A DNA stretch of 64,000 nucleotides from Chamaecrista fasciculata (lineage: Eukaryota; Streptophyta; Magnoliopsida; Fabales; Fabaceae): contig QANZ01028415.1 of the NCBI GenBank assembly GCA_003254925.1, positions 162,892 to 226,891 of the forward strand. Reading direction: 5' to 3'. Shown one piece after another: positions 9,201 through 21,110 of the stretch. How positions within the stretch are numbered: position 1 is the first letter of the stretch; every line of letters starts with the position of its first letter. The position numbers were made by a program, and so were the translations under genes. The notes under the pieces were generated by a model. It made no database searches. It saw nothing but the letters and a program-made list of their open reading frames with translations, and had not been told where the DNA came from.

Positions 9201-12200
9201 GAATTGCACACAATGGTGGCTTAGTGCCCTTACTCAAGCTCCTTGACTCGAAAAATGGGTCTTTGCAACATAATGCTGCATTTGCTCTTTATGGCCTTGC
9301 GGATAATGAGGTATGATGTCACTCAGACTTTTTTTGAAAAGTCAAAGTTTTCTATCTTTGAGTTGGTGTAAAACACCTTATCTGAGAACAATTTTAATTA
9401 ACTGCTTTTTTTTTTCTTAAATTTCATTTTGTCCCATAGGATAATGTGTCTGATTTCATTAGGGTAGGTGGTGTTCAGAGACTTCAGGATGGAGAGTTTA
9501 TTGTTCAAGTAAGTGTGACAGTTTAACTTATAAGCTTTTTTTCTTTTGCCCCAATGGGAATATAATCCATCAACGTTGAACTGTATCTTCATTTGTAAAA
9601 CCTGAAGAAAAAAAAAGTATCTACCCTTGGACAAAAGTTAATTGTTTCTATTGCAGGCGACAAAAGATTGTGTTGCAAAGACATTGAAAAGATTAGAGGA
9701 GAAGATTCATGGCCGTGTAAGCTGAATTTCACATCACATTCATGTTACTTTTATGCATTACTTGTACATAATTCCTTATGCGTTCTACTACTCAATGAAT
9801 TCCTGAGGTTTGTAATTTTTTGTTTTTCTTCATGTAGGTCCTGAACCATTTGTTATATCTTATGCGAGTTTCAGAGAAGGCTGTCCAAAGACGAGTTGCT
9901 TTGGCTCTTGCTCATCTTTGTTCTGCAGATGATCAGAGAACCATATTCATTGATAACAATGGTAAGCATCTCAAAGATAATCTATATTTTATAGTTATAT
10001 ACACATTGGTTCTTTATGCTTAAAATCTATTTTATGGTTATTCTGTTTTGTTGCTCTGATTGTATGCATGCAGGTTTGGAATTGCTTATTGGGCTTCTTG
10101 GCTCATCTAGTCCTAAGCAGCAACTTGATGGTGCTATTGCTTTGTGCAAGTTGGCCAACAAAGCCATGAGTCTCTCACCAATTGACGCTGCTCCTCCTTC
10201 ACCTACCCCCCAGGTAGGCATATTTTCCAGTTGGCTTGTCCTTACTCTGGCTTTTGCATGAAACTTGCTGAATAGCTCTCTCATGCACTCTTCTCTTGCT
10301 CATCTAAAACTTCACAAAATAAGACGTTTCATGAAAGTTAGAATTTATATGATGATAGATTACTTGTCTTGCAGGTTTATTTAGGAGAGCAGTATGTAAA
10401 CAATGCAACCTTGTCTGATGTTACATTTCTGGTTGAAGGTTGAAGCTTTTCAGAGACATTTTTTTCCTGATTGTAGCTTAGCTGAAATTTGTTGGTCGTA
10501 GCTTCAGTTTGCATGAGTAGTTAATTGGTTAATATTCATTCATCAATGCAGGGAAACGGTTTTATGCTCACAGAATCTGCCTGCTTGCATCTTCGGATGC
10601 TTTTCGTGCTATGTTTGATGGTGGTTATAGGGTGAGTAAACCCCCGCCCCCCCTTCTCCCTCCAAGAAAAAAGAAAGGAAAAAGGAAACCACTCAATTGG
10701 TTAACTTGGATATGCTTTATAATTGCCAAAGCTTTATTTTATTCCAAGTAGCAAAGAGATGTGATGGATGTTTGTCCGTTGATGTATTTAGGCTACGCCT
10801 TAATTGAGTGTTTGGTATGACAGGAGAAGGATGCAAGGGATATAGAGATTCCAAATATTAGATGGGAGGTTTTCGAGCTAATGATGAGGTCTATTCTGCA
10901 CTCACATCTAATTAAATTTTTTCTGTGAGATCTTCTAATGATTTGCAATCCACTTGATATAATTTTTATTGAAATAATTTTTTTTTTGTCTAGATTCATA
11001 TATACTGGATCTGTTGATGTTACTTTGGACATTGCCCAAGATCTCCTCCGAGCAGCTGATCAATATCTTTTAGAAGGGCTTAAGAGACTCTGTGAGTACA
11101 CAATAGCACAGGTGAGCGAAGAAAATTATTTTGTATGCATATTCAAAATCACATATTCCTATACTAGTAGTAGATCTGTAAGTGGTAATGTTTAATTTTG
11201 GTCTCAGGATATATCACTGGAAAATGTATCAAGTATGTATGAACTTTCGGAAGCCTTCAACGCAATATCATTGAGGCACACATGCATCCTTTTTATCATG
11301 GAGCAGTTTGATAAATTGAGTGCCAGACCAGGGTATATCTGATCCCTTCAGCCTTGTTTGCCTTTCTGACATTTCCTTACCTCTAGATGCTGTGATAAAT
11401 TTTAGTTGTAGGCTATTAATTTTGTAATGATAAGTCATATATATGAAGTAATATCTTGAGTAACGTGGAAAGAGTCTAGTGTGGTGTACTTCCCTACTGC
11501 TCACTGATTTGTGTTCCTTGCAATTTTGTTCTGCATGTTGTTGACCCAGAAAAGAATTAAGATTCTGAATTTTAAGTGGTAGTACTTAAATATTGACACT
11601 GTTAAAATCCTGAAGCATGATTAATCAGCCTCTCTATCCAGTGATTGATAAGGAATAGTACTTCAGATCATAGAGAACTCCTCATACTTCTTTGAGAGGC
11701 GAGGCACGGCTTGTGAGCATGGGCTATTGAATGTCTCTTAATGGTACAGTTTAGGCAACGGAAATGCATTTAATTACCATACATAAATCAATCCCCTTCC
11801 ACGTTCTTGTGATTCAAATTTATTGATGATGTAGAAACTAGAAGCTCTGAAACTTGCCTTCATCCATGGTTGATGTCTTATTTTTATGCAACTAGGGGAA
11901 TCATTTTCTGTGTATTAGGTGTTGATATTTACAGCATTGAGATGGGGAAGAGCCATTTACTGCTTCCTACCCCTCTCTTTTTCTAGGTCTATTTCCTGAC
12001 CCTTATGATGGATCATTAGCTTAATTATAGATGGGTTTTGGTAGTAGGACCTGACCTTTGATTTGAAATAAGCTGGATTACCACAGTTTCAGCTAGTTTG
12101 TTAGAGCATAGTTGTTTTGAATTTGGTTCTTGTTATATACTTAAATAGTTGAATAGTTAAATCACGTGTAATGGTTGAAATTCATGTATATCACTGCATC

Positions 12201-12357
12201 AGTTCTATGTCTGAAGGTTATTTTTTTCAGCTTCTCAAGTTTTTATATGCCAAATATTTGCAGGCACTCTTGTCTGGTTCAGCGAATAATACCGGAGATT
12301 CGCAACTACTTCGCTAAAGCACTCACGAAAGCTAGTACCCGTGACATCCGACTGTAG
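6258..12357 (+). CDS. ARIA: ARM-repeat and BTB protein interacting with ABF2 (ARIA/ABAP1 type), 19 exons
   Basis: Exons: 6258-6501, 6655-6812, 7391-7563, 7648-7768, 7846-7920, 8039-8133, 8333-8408, 8761-8868, 9182-9310, 9440-9508, 9657-9716, 9838-9961, 10074-10213, 10375-10438, 10552-10631, 10824-10888, 10994-11111, 11208-11332 and 12264-12357. They sum to 2118 nt (705 aa), close to the family length of about 710. The N-terminus has the basic PERKGQKRKLE stretch, likely a nuclear signal. Armadillo repeats follow (about residues 80-480), for example EGGIPPLVELLEF, HIVQRGAVRPLIEML and AGIAHNGGLVPLLKLL. A BTB domain lies at about 530-640 (NATLSDVTFLVEGKRFYAHR, LLASSDAFRAMF). Known homologues act in the nucleus: ARIA binds the ABA-response factor ABF2, while ABAP1 limits DNA replication. 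Sequence alone does not decide which of the two is the orthologue. No reading-frame damage is seen. Confidence 0.93.
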
Positions 12358-13791
12358 TAGTATGCCATTCTATTCTTGACATCTAACCATTTGTGATGTA
12401 CAGAATGCGGTAGATGTTCTTCCTGTTGAAATCAGGGAAGGAGATCTCCTCTATTGAGTATAGCAAGGCTGAAAGAAATATCTGACATGAGTCACGCATG
12501 TTGCTTTGTGAAGCTGTGTAAGTCCCTTCTGTCTGTAACGTCATTATCATAGATGTTAGCAAATATGACCTTCACGAACATTGTTTTTTTCTCATGCAAT
12601 ATTGTGATGGTTGTATGATTTGAAGCTCTCTCCTTTGGTTTTACATTAGGGAATTACGAATTGCTGCGTTTGTGCTACTAGGTTTGATGTTTCTCTAAGC
12701 ATGTATATGTATATATCACATTTAATTAGGTAGTTGTTGTATGCAAGAAAGTAGTTTGATTAGGTCATTTATGCCAGGCCATTAAATCATGTCCTATGAT
12801 TTAGTAATTTGTGATGTTAGTGTTGCAAATACATAATTTGACTACTCACGAACCCAAGGCATTTTGGAATTCAATGCCTGTGGCCCCATAAAATTTGGCA
12901 CGGTCTTTGCTTTCTGCATGTAATCATGCAGTAGAACATGAACCAGAGCAAGGGTAAATTACAGAAGTGCGGAGATTTTACCACGTTCTGCTATTATGTA
13001 TTTATGTTATATGCGTTTCCCATTTTTTTAGGCAATCAATGAGTCTTTTGATGTTTTAGGGTGACATTGATGTTCCTCGACCTTTTTCTTTTAAAAAGAT
13101 TTTGTTCTCCATGCCACGGTAACAATAACTAAAAGAAATCAGTTCCTACGAAAAAAAAAGGTTAGATTATTTTATGTGGGTTTAAGGCGAAGTCTATATT
13201 CTTATTTATCAATTAAAATGCAACAAGTCGTACGTTAATACAATAGCTAATCTCTATAATTTGGGTTCAATTTAGATGGGCGGTGCCTTGTGTCGAGCTA
13301 GAAAAAATGGATTTTTAGTGCGTTAAATTAAAATGAAGACGCCCTTATGCATAAGAAATGAAAGTAGTGACAAAACGTGACAAAATTTGAATTACGTACC
13401 CATAATAAGAATTTTATTATTTTCATTTCTATAAAATAACTTTTAGTCGGTTTTGATTGTCATATTAAACATAGAACTGTTACGATTATTCCACTATTCG
13501 TTGTGATTTGTTGAATTACGCTGTTGAAAAATGTAAAATAATGATGTACTAAACCAATGAGAAATGTGCCTTTTTTTCTCTTTTGTTGGGCTCTGCCCCG
13601 TTCGATGCATCAAGAAAAAACAATGTGAAATACGTCATTTTGCGAGGCGTTATGACGTTGTGTTTACCAATAGAACGAAATTATTGGGTTGGAGACGGCT
13701 ATGCAATATTTTCGAGAGAATTTGGTTATGTAGGAGCTTGACGGCCTTGACCTCTCTTATGTCTTTTTCTTCTATTTATAATTAGGATTTA
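12358..13791 (+). other. ARIA 3' UTR and intergenic DNA
   Basis: The first few hundred bases after the ARIA stop are probably its 3' UTR. The remainder is AT-rich and I see no exon, RNA gene or clear repeat in it up to the MITE at 13792. Confidence 0.35.
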
Positions 13792-13946
13792 TCTAATATG
13801 TGTTCTTAAGACACATTTTAAAGTTTTTTTTATTGATTAGTAAAACATCTTGAATCTTGAAATTTATGAAAATTCATTTAAAATGTTTAAAAACTCGCTT
13901 AATCAATAAATAAACCTTAACATGTGCCCTAAAGGCACACGTTAGA
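13792..13946. mobile_element. Small MITE, copy 1
   Basis: The left end TCTAATATGTGTTCTTAAG and the right end, ending GGCACACGTTAGA, are inverted repeats. The pairing continues inward through ATTGATTAGTAAAAC and TCGCTTAATCAATAAATAA. A related copy lies at 52899-53049. No clear target-site duplication was found, so the superfamily is undecided. Confidence 0.55.
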
Positions 13947-14414
13947 AGGACTCTTATAATTATTTTATTTATAAAGAAGAAAAACAAATATTTTAGTGGG
14001 CTCCAGCTCCCACAAACAACACACTTTTGGAGAAGGCATATATTGTAAAAGAAGATCATACAGGTACAGGATATTTATATGAGGAGAAAACGTATAGGAT
14101 TTTGATATATACATTTAGAATGGTTTAATATTTGATATATTTTTGGGTATTAAAAGACATGTTAAAAAAAAATCAATATTTTTAATTTTAAATTTTTTAT
14201 ATGAATAATAACGAGTGCCAAAATATTCAATTTCAATTTGTAGAGATAAAGTTCAATTTCAATTTGTAGAGCTAAAGTCCATTTCTTTTTCCGTAAAAAG
14301 CAAATTCATTAAACGAAAACAGAGTACAGAGTTTTAAGCCTGTTTAATTCATTGACGTCAATGAGTGGTCACTCTTTTCTCCCCCACAAATCACAGCCAC
14401 AGTTCCAATTACCC

Positions 14415-14421
14415 TATATAT
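14415..14421 (+). promoter_or_regulatory. TATA box of CXE-A
   Basis: CCCTATATATTCCC lies about 70 bp upstream of the CXE-A start codon, in a T- and C-rich context typical of plant core promoters. The assignment is positional only. Confidence 0.45.
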
Positions 14422-14490
14422 TCCCATCGATATTCCAAGTATTGATTCATCTTTCCCTCCCTGCTTAACTTGGTTGTTACAATAATATCA

Positions 14491-15483
14491 ATGGATTCCA
14501 CAAGTACTGCGAAAGAGATAGTCATAGAGATTCCTGAGTACATCAAAGTCTTGAATGATGGCAGCATCGAACGACCCCGAAATTTCCCAATTGTCCCTCC
14601 CTCCCTTCACGACCCGATTTCCGGCGTCTCTTCCAAAGACATTGTCATCTCCGACAACCCCTCCATCTCTGCTCGTCTTTACCTTCCCAATTCCACTCTT
14701 CTCGAAAATCCCTCTTCAAATTCAAAACTCCCAATCTTGCTTTACTTCCATGGCGGCGGATTCTTCTTCGAATCTGCTTTCTCCCAACTCTATCATTCCC
14801 ACTTCACCTCTTTCGTCTCTCAATTCCCTCTCCTCGTCGTCTCCGTCGAGTACAGACTCGCCCCTGAAACCCCTCTTCCCGCCGCCTACAACGATTGTTG
14901 GGATTCTCTTAAATGGCTCTCTTCTCACTTCGCCGCCGGCGAAAACCCCCATAACGCAGACCCATGGCTAATCGATCATGGCGATTTTAGCAGAATCTTC
15001 ATTGGGGGTGATAGCGCCGGTGGTAATATTGTTCATAACGTCGCCATTAAAGCTGGATCTGAAGCTTTGCCTGGTGGGGTCAAAATTCTGGGTGCTATTT
15101 ACTCCCACCCTTACTTCTACAGCTCGCAGAAGATTGGATCTGAATCAGATAGTGCGATTCAATTCTTGACTAGGATTTGGGATCTTGTGTACCCATCTGC
15201 GCCTGGTGGGATTGATAGCTTTTACATTAATCCGTTGGCTTCTGATGCTCCTAGCTTGAGTGGGCTTGGGTGTTCGAAGCTGATTATGTGTGTTGCAGGG
15301 AAGGATAAATTAAGGGACAGAGGGATTTGGTACTACGAGGCTGTGAAGAAGAGTGGGTGGGGAGGGACGTTGGAGTTTTTTGAAGAGGAAGAGGAGGATC
15401 ATGTTTATCATATCCTTCATTGTCAATCTCACAATGCCCAGAAAATGATCCACCGATTGGCTTCTTTTATCCTTCAACACTGA
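14491..15483 (+). CDS. Class-I plant carboxylesterase CXE-A (HIDH/CXE family), intronless
   Basis: This single exon encodes 330 aa, the usual size. The start is the ATG at 14491 (MDSTSTAKEIVIEIPEYIKV); no ATG precedes it in frame. It is an alpha/beta-hydrolase with the oxyanion-hole motif HGGG at residues 87-90 (YFHGGGFFFE). The nucleophile is Ser175 in GGDSAGGNIVHN, the acid is Asp272 in AGKDKLRDRG, and the catalytic His304 is in EEEDHVYHI. The VEYRLAPE signature is intact. There is no signal peptide, so it is probably cytosolic. Members hydrolyse small carboxyl esters, and some dehydrate 2-hydroxyisoflavanones or act on defence esters. The substrate here is unknown. It is the leftmost of three tandem paralogues and all catalytic residues are present. 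Confidence 0.93.
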   Translation: MDSTSTAKEIVIEIPEYIKVLNDGSIERPRNFPIVPPSLHDPISGVSSKDIVISDNPSISARLYLPNSTLLENPSSNSKLPILLYFHGGGFFFESAFSQLYHSHFTSFVSQFPLLVVSVEYRLAPETPLPAAYNDCWDSLKWLSSHFAAGENPHNADPWLIDHGDFSRIFIGGDSAGGNIVHNVAIKAGSEALPGGVKILGAIYSHPYFYSSQKIGSESDSAIQFLTRIWDLVYPSAPGGIDSFYINPLASDAPSLSGLGCSKLIMCVAGKDKLRDRGIWYYEAVKKSGWGGTLEFFEEEEEDHVYHILHCQSHNAQKMIHRLASFILQH

Positions 15484-15554
15484 ATACTTAATCAGAATTG
15501 CGATCTTTCTGTCAGTTTGTCAAGTTTCAATAAACTCGGGACTCCATTGAGTTC

Positions 15555-15735
15555 TGTTGTGTCTTGTGATACAATCTCTCTTTATTTAAGCTTCATTTTC
15601 ATATACATTGCTAGGACAACCCAATTAATTGTATTGTCATAGGCTCATAAGATATGTGGCTCATTTCATGATCAGCCACATTTATAGATGTTTGATTAAC
15701 TATACATATTCAGCTGTTTCCAATCTAATTAATTT
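15555..15735 (+). repeat. CXE-A 3' flank, duplicated behind CXE-B
   Basis: The run from ACAATCTCTCTTTATTTAAG through TGGCTCATTTCATGATCAGC to AACTATACATATTCAGCTG recurs behind CXE-B at 31723-32240. There a MULE MITE interrupts it. The flank here keeps the uninterrupted site TTATTTAAG. Confidence 0.75.
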
Positions 15736-16072
15736 TCCAACAAAAAGAGTGATTGGGCCTTCTACAGAACAAGGCGTGTCAGCCCAAAAGTTGGCAATGT
15801 TCGATCGAGTCAAGCCTTCACAAAATTACGAGTGCCTAACAACCAACAAATCATAATTAGCTTCATATATGATGCCTGGTACAAGTTAATTATTCTCAAA
15901 TACCAAGTTATTTCCTTCACCGTGGTATATCAATTTTTATGAACCGGAAAAAATGATAATTTTCTGGTTAGTTATGGATCGCATTTCATTTCTAAAAACA
16001 CACAATTACATTACAAATTAATCAATGTAAAGAAATAAATTAATTACCTGAGAGATATATATAGTTCGTATA

Positions 16073-16771
16073 TGATATACACCCCTCGGGATCACCCCTC
16101 GGAAGCCGGCGGCGCGGACTCCCCCTCGGACCTTTCGGAGGGACTAGTGATATACACTCCTCGGAATGGCCCCTCGGAGTTGTTATCCAAGAACACAAAG
16201 GATACCCGACGGAGGGGCAACCCAGGCAGGTTCCCCCTCCCACACTCAAGCATTTAATGCCAAGATATTGGCATTAAATGCCAGGATCCGTGAAAGCACG
16301 TGACAGGACAAGAAGAACACGCAAAAGGACTAAAACGCCCCCTGCGCGCAGACCAAACCATGAAAAGCACTCCTGGCTATCACTGACAACCAGGAGAGAA
16401 GGTTGGAAATCCCACCGTACCCTGGCAGTGATAGCTGTCACGTCAAAAGCAGAAACCTACACCAACCCACTTTTCCTCACACATCCCGAGTACACCCCTA
16501 ACGTCTCAGAGAGAGACCTCGTACGAACATGAGACAAAAGGGAAGGAGGATAAAAGGAAAAGGGGGGACCTTTTCTAAGGTAACGACTCTCTCTCTCTAA
16601 AAATATTCAAACTCTCCAGCTTTCTCTCACTAACTTAAGCATCGGAGAAGAATCGCAGGGAACCCCCTGTGCATTCTCGTTTGCAGGTTCCGACGACCCT
16701 TGCTTGCCGGAAACTGCCCTTCACTGTGAACTCAAGGTTAGATTTACCCTAATCCAGCTTTGTAGTTTTCA
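16073..16771 (+). mobile_element. Solo LTR of a Ty3/gypsy-like retrotransposon
   Basis: The 699-bp unit starts TGATATACACC and ends GTAGTTTTCA. It is flanked by the exact 5-bp repeat GTATA at 16068-16072 and 16772-16776. It is markedly GC-richer than its surroundings. It contains the motif AACTTAAGCATCGGAG and a GTTTGCAGG stretch, typical of gypsy LTRs of the Tat/Ogre kind. No internal region remains, so it is a solo LTR left by recombination. Confidence 0.8.
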
Positions 16772-16980
16772 GTATATAAAATAAAAGCACGCGTGGTCAA
16801 CTTCAAAGTCATGAGTTCATGTTTTATATATTTGTGGAAATTGGAATACTCTTATACTGTTCGATCCTAGCTAGAGATTTTAGTTTCATTAGAAAGCAAG
16901 GTGTTAGTCGTCTTTTGCTTGGCAGTAAATGGAAAAGCTATCTTGAATGGCCGGTTTCATTGCCACATTGGGAAATAAGG

Positions 16981-17008
16981 ATATATATATATATATATAT
17001 ATATATAC
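16981..17008. repeat. AT microsatellite
   Basis: This is a perfect (AT)n run of about 28 bp in non-coding DNA. Confidence 0.85.
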
Positions 17009-17372
17009 CATGCATGTAGGTTATATATGTTTGGAAAGTTTCATGCCAAATTCTCCAACTTCAAATTACTGCAATTACATTTTTAGCAATTTATAATTAT
17101 ATCAGATTCCGTCATGCCTTCCATGAAAATTGAATGACAGAGACCTTCTTTCTTTTTTCTTTTGGTTGAGCTTAAATTTAATTTTTGTATATAGAGGGGT
17201 AAAAAGCCTAGAAGGTGTATCGGTGAGAGAGTAGGTACCTTTTGTTTGTTAAAGATTCTATCATCAATATGTGATGTTGATACTTCATTGATGCAATACT
17301 TCATTGATGCAATACCAACAAAATTTCTAGCTAGTGCCACCTGTCATGTGATGAATTGTTCAGCCAGTTTCA

Positions 17373-18215
17373 TAGGGGTGTGCAGCGGTCAGGTTCGAGT
17401 GGGTGAGCGGGTTGATATAATAAGTAGCGGGTTGAATTTTTGACACCCGAACCCGCCCATCAACACATACAACCCGATGAGTTCGGGTTCGGTCGGTCCA
17501 GATGGATTGAACATTTAAAAAAATTAAAAAAAGAAAAAGATATTTTATTATAAAAAATTTTAAAAAAAACTTATACACTCAACATCAGTCACGATGTCTC
17601 TAAAAAAAATCATTCCACTAACTCCAACCTTCTCTTCTTCCATCTTCTTCATCATAAACCTTGAGTCTTCCATGGCGACGACAGTCAGCTCTAAATATTG
17701 ACGGCGAACTGCAATGTGCCAATGTGAGAGTGAGAGTGAGAGAGTGATACTAATCCATTGTAGATTTGTAATCACTCTTCAGTACAGAACTTTTTTTCGT
17801 TTTTTTAGATGTGAGAGTGGGATGAGAGAGAGAGTTAGAGAGTAAGGGACGAGAATGAGAGTGTGAGAGTGAAAAAAAATGGAAGAAAAGTCTTAATAAT
17901 GAGACTGAGAGAGTGAGAGACTAGAATGGGAGAGAGATGAGAATGAGGGAGACGTGTTTAAGTTGATTGAAGAATGACACATGAGTAGGTAGTAGCTAGG
18001 ACATGAGTAGGCAGTAGCTATTAATACCTAAAACAGTGTGAAGTCAGATCGCAAATTTTTGAATTTTTATGTTAAGTCGGGTCGAGTTTAATCGGGTTCG
18101 AGCGAGTTAATCCGATAACTCGAGCAGACTGAGTTTTTCTAAAAAATAAAACCGAACTAAACCGAAGGGGTAAACCCGAACCCGATAGTCGGGTCAACCC
18201 ATTTTTGCACACCTA
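17373..18215. mobile_element. hAT-type non-autonomous element
   Basis: The ends are TAGGGGTGTGCAGCGG and TTTTTGCACACCTA. The flanks CAGTTTCA (17365-17372) and CACTTTCA (18216-18223) form an 8-bp duplication with one mismatch, as hAT elements make. The arms are rich in inverted GGGTTCGGGT/ACCCGAACCC motifs. The middle (about 17560-18000) is purine-rich with GAGAGTGAGAG repeats. No transposase is recognisable. Confidence 0.78.
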
Positions 18216-18630
18216 CACTTTCATTTCATTTTCTTTTATTGATTTATTTATTTATATAGTTTGCCAATTTTGATAGTATAGACTATAGAGGGATTATTCC
18301 TTTCTGATCCGCTTCATTGTTATCAAAATATCTTAGTTTTCGTATATACACGACATTGTACTACCTCAAAAAAACTACTGAGGTTGATATTTTCCTTTTA
18401 TAGCTGGGCTGAAATATATATCCATAATTCTCTTCTTGTGGTACTCATATCTATCTTTAGGTCTTTCTTTTTCTTTCTCTTTTATGAGTAATTATATTTT
18501 ATTCATATATATCCTATGGGGGACTCGCAAGAGAGACATGTTTGATGTTCCTCTTTTCAATTTTTTCTTCCATCCTTTCATTTTTGTTTTCTTTTGAAAA
18601 CGATATATTATAGGTAGGTGCTTTTACAAA

Positions 18631-19159
18631 TGTTGGGATATGGGTCCACCCTTGGTGGATTGGACCCAATCAGATTTGATCCAAATAATAATATTTTATT
18701 ATTATTGAGAGGATTAATTAATTTAATTAATTAATTATTTTTGTGAGGATCATGAAAGGCAGTTGAGATTTATTTGGGTATGTATCAGAATCTTTTATGA
18801 TTAAAAGATATCATTCTCATTTGATAAATCTCATTAATATTTTTATTAATATAAAAATATTAATAACCCACACACACGTTGAATAACTTCCATTTATATA
18901 TGGAAGGTGGAGAAAAAAGAGGAAGTGAGGTGGTTTTCATTTTCTGCTGAAGTGAGGCAGTTTTCTTTTTTCTAGGAAGAAGAAGGAAGCGTGTGTGAAG
19001 GAATAGAAGAGTAGAAAAATACTCTGGTTCTTGGTCTTAGTTTTGCTCTCTTGGAGAAAGTGTTATTTGCTGTGAAACGTGATTCCGAGTTCGTCATCGT
19101 GACCGGTATCTCGTGTGGGTATCTCGAATCAACATTCAAGGTACGCCCGAAATCTTTCA
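18631..19159 (+). mobile_element. Solo LTR (529 bp) with 5-bp target duplication
   Basis: The unit starts TGTTGGGATATGGG and ends AAATCTTTCA. The flanks ACAAA at 18626-18630 and 19160-19164 match exactly. The TG...CA ends and 5-bp duplication define an LTR. No internal domains remain, so Copia versus gypsy is undecided. Confidence 0.72.
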
Positions 19160-19494
19160 ACAAAAATAAAATATAAAAAAAAAATCGAATCCCTTCGTAT
19201 ATATTATTTTGTCTAGCAAATCTCGCAATTAATTAAGACGTCACATATCACATATCACTGTTGATAAGAACACAAGACTAGAGTCTAAAGTGGCTTTAAT
19301 TTATTAATCTTTTATTTCTGTTTTAGTAAAACAATTTCTTATCACAAATTCACTGTTTGGTAATATAATGTATAAACCTTAATTAATTCCATCGTCACCA
19401 CTTTGCACTTTGCAAATTTTCAAAGCACACGTCACGTGTCCTGTCATAAGAGGGAAAAATACCCCCACCCCACACATATATATATATATATATA

Positions 19495-19522
19495 CTAGGC
19501 TTGGCGTGCCCTAACGGGCACG
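19495..19522 (-). mobile_element. Helitron-like 3' terminus
   Basis: On the minus strand the sequence forms a hairpin, CGTGCCCGTTAGGGCACG. It is followed after about six bases by CTAG and then by T of an AT-rich run. A short GC hairpin just before a terminal CTRR, with T as the next base, is the Helitron 3' signature. The 5' end was not located, so the extent to the right is unknown. Confidence 0.5.
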
Positions 19523-20289
19523 TCAATATGCATGTAACGTTTGAATTGATTTAAAATTGAAGATTATATTAAATTTTTATATTGATAAAAGAGTAAGTTT
19601 GGGACCAATATGAGAAATTATAAAATATTTAGGACCAATTTGAAATTACTTCATATGGGAAGAGTGAGTGGGGAGAGAGTGGTGGCATTTTTAAATTTTA
19701 ATTGTTTTTTGCATTTTTTTAATTCATTTATTTTTTAAAAGAAGTGGGGAGAGTGAGTGAGTGATTTTTTTTCTTTTTTAATTTTTTAATTCACTATTTT
19801 TGACCAACCATAAGGGGTGGAGCCATATAATATAGTATATAGTATATTCTAAAGCAAAAGTATAAGATCACTTTGTCCATACTCCAATTCATATGGTTGG
19901 TTGGATCTTCTTTCTACGAGTTAATCTATTTGTTTCGTCAATAAATTATAATTTTTTTCAAAGTATCAATAAATTATAATTAATCATGCAAGGTAAGGTC
20001 AAACAATCAAAGTTTTCAACATTTAGAATGAACGTGAACCTAACAAATATTATAATAATCAAATAGCATTTTTTTATTCTTTTAATATAATTGCTTCCGC
20101 GCCAACAGCTTCAATATCCCATAAAGTGATAAAACAAAAACAGCTTCTGCTGAAGATTAGAGTATCAAAGTTTGGTTTAACTGTGCACAAAATTAAAATC
20201 AACAGATTATTAGTACGAAACTCACTGTATGGACTATGGAGCATGATACCATACACGCTTAATTTGTCCTCAATTTTGTATCTCTTTTC

Positions 20290-20480
20290 TAATTTATCAG
20301 ATTTTTTTGGCTTTGAAAACTGCAGATTGCACCTTCCCAATTTTTAAAGACACTTTTGGACTATATATATCATTCTCACACATTATCTGGGTTGTATTCC
20401 TAGTTGTTCCATCTTGGTATTGGAGTTGGAGGACTTTTCAGGTTTTTTAATTAAAGGTTTGGGCTCCACTTTGGCATCAA
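20290..20480 (+). repeat. Duplicated intergenic segment, copy 1 (copy 2 at 36130-36290)
   Basis: Both copies share AGATTGCA, then AATTTTTAAAG, a GACTATAT stretch, CATCTG/TATCTG, GTATTCC and AAGGTTTGGG in the same order. Copy 2 lies downstream of CXE-C. It supports a duplication of the carboxylesterase-TIC interval. Confidence 0.55.
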
Positions 20481-20483
20481 ATA

Positions 20484-20525
<42 letters not shown>

Positions 20526-20664
20526 TACAAGACTAGATTGGTTCCATTTTGTATTTCAATATTAGGGAATTCCATATAATACTATTTGGTATTGGGATGT
20601 GATACTATACGCAGTGACTGAGAAAGCAAAAAATAAATTTAAAAAGTGTTGAAGTTTCACTTGC

Positions 20665-20850
20665 TTGGTTAAAAGGTTTTTTAACTCTATATATATAATG
20701 AGGTAATCCTCTCTCTGAGAGCTCTTTTAGGGTGAGTTAGGCCTTTCTACATGGTATCATATAAAAGGCTTTCTAACTCTATATATAATGAGACAATCTT
20801 CTCTCTTTGAGAACTCTTTTAGAGTAAGTTAAGCCTTTCTACAAAGAGAG
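20665..20850 (+). mobile_element. Copia-like LTR ends in tandem
   Basis: Two direct repeats of about 90 bp share TCTATATATAATGAG and end GGCCTTTCTACA/AAGCCTTTCTAC. The first is followed by TGGTATCAT, a primer-binding-site-like sequence. This looks like remnants of a Copia element. It sits exactly where the TIC body is missing in the duplicated copy. Confidence 0.5.
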
Positions 20851-20877
20851 GTAGGAACCAAAAAAATTAATATTTAG

Positions 20878-21110
20878 CATGGAGAAAAGGAAGGGCGAGA
20901 ACCACCTTTCGTCTTTTGGGGATGTAATAGAGGTCTTCCTAGTTTCTATATTTTGTTTCTGCTCTTAATTGTTCTCTCTCATTTTGATTATTATTATTTT
21001 TGGTTGTCTTGTAGATTAGAAAGAGCAGTAAACATCATTTTAGAAATCTATCTATATGGAGGAGCATAAAACGTGTATCAGTACTGTAACAGAATACAAT
21101 AGAGTAAAGC
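20878..21110 (+). pseudogene. Relic of a second TIC gene: 3' UTR only
   Basis: This segment aligns with the 3' UTR of TIC at about 49015-49235. Shared landmarks in order are GGAAGGGC, GAACCACCTTT, GGGGAATGTAAT/GGGGATGTAAT, CTCTTAATTGTTCTCT, AGAAAGAG, AGCAGTAAACATC, a GGAGCATAAAA stretch and TGTATCAG. No TIC coding sequence precedes it. It is what remains of a duplicated TIC copy. Confidence 0.75.
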
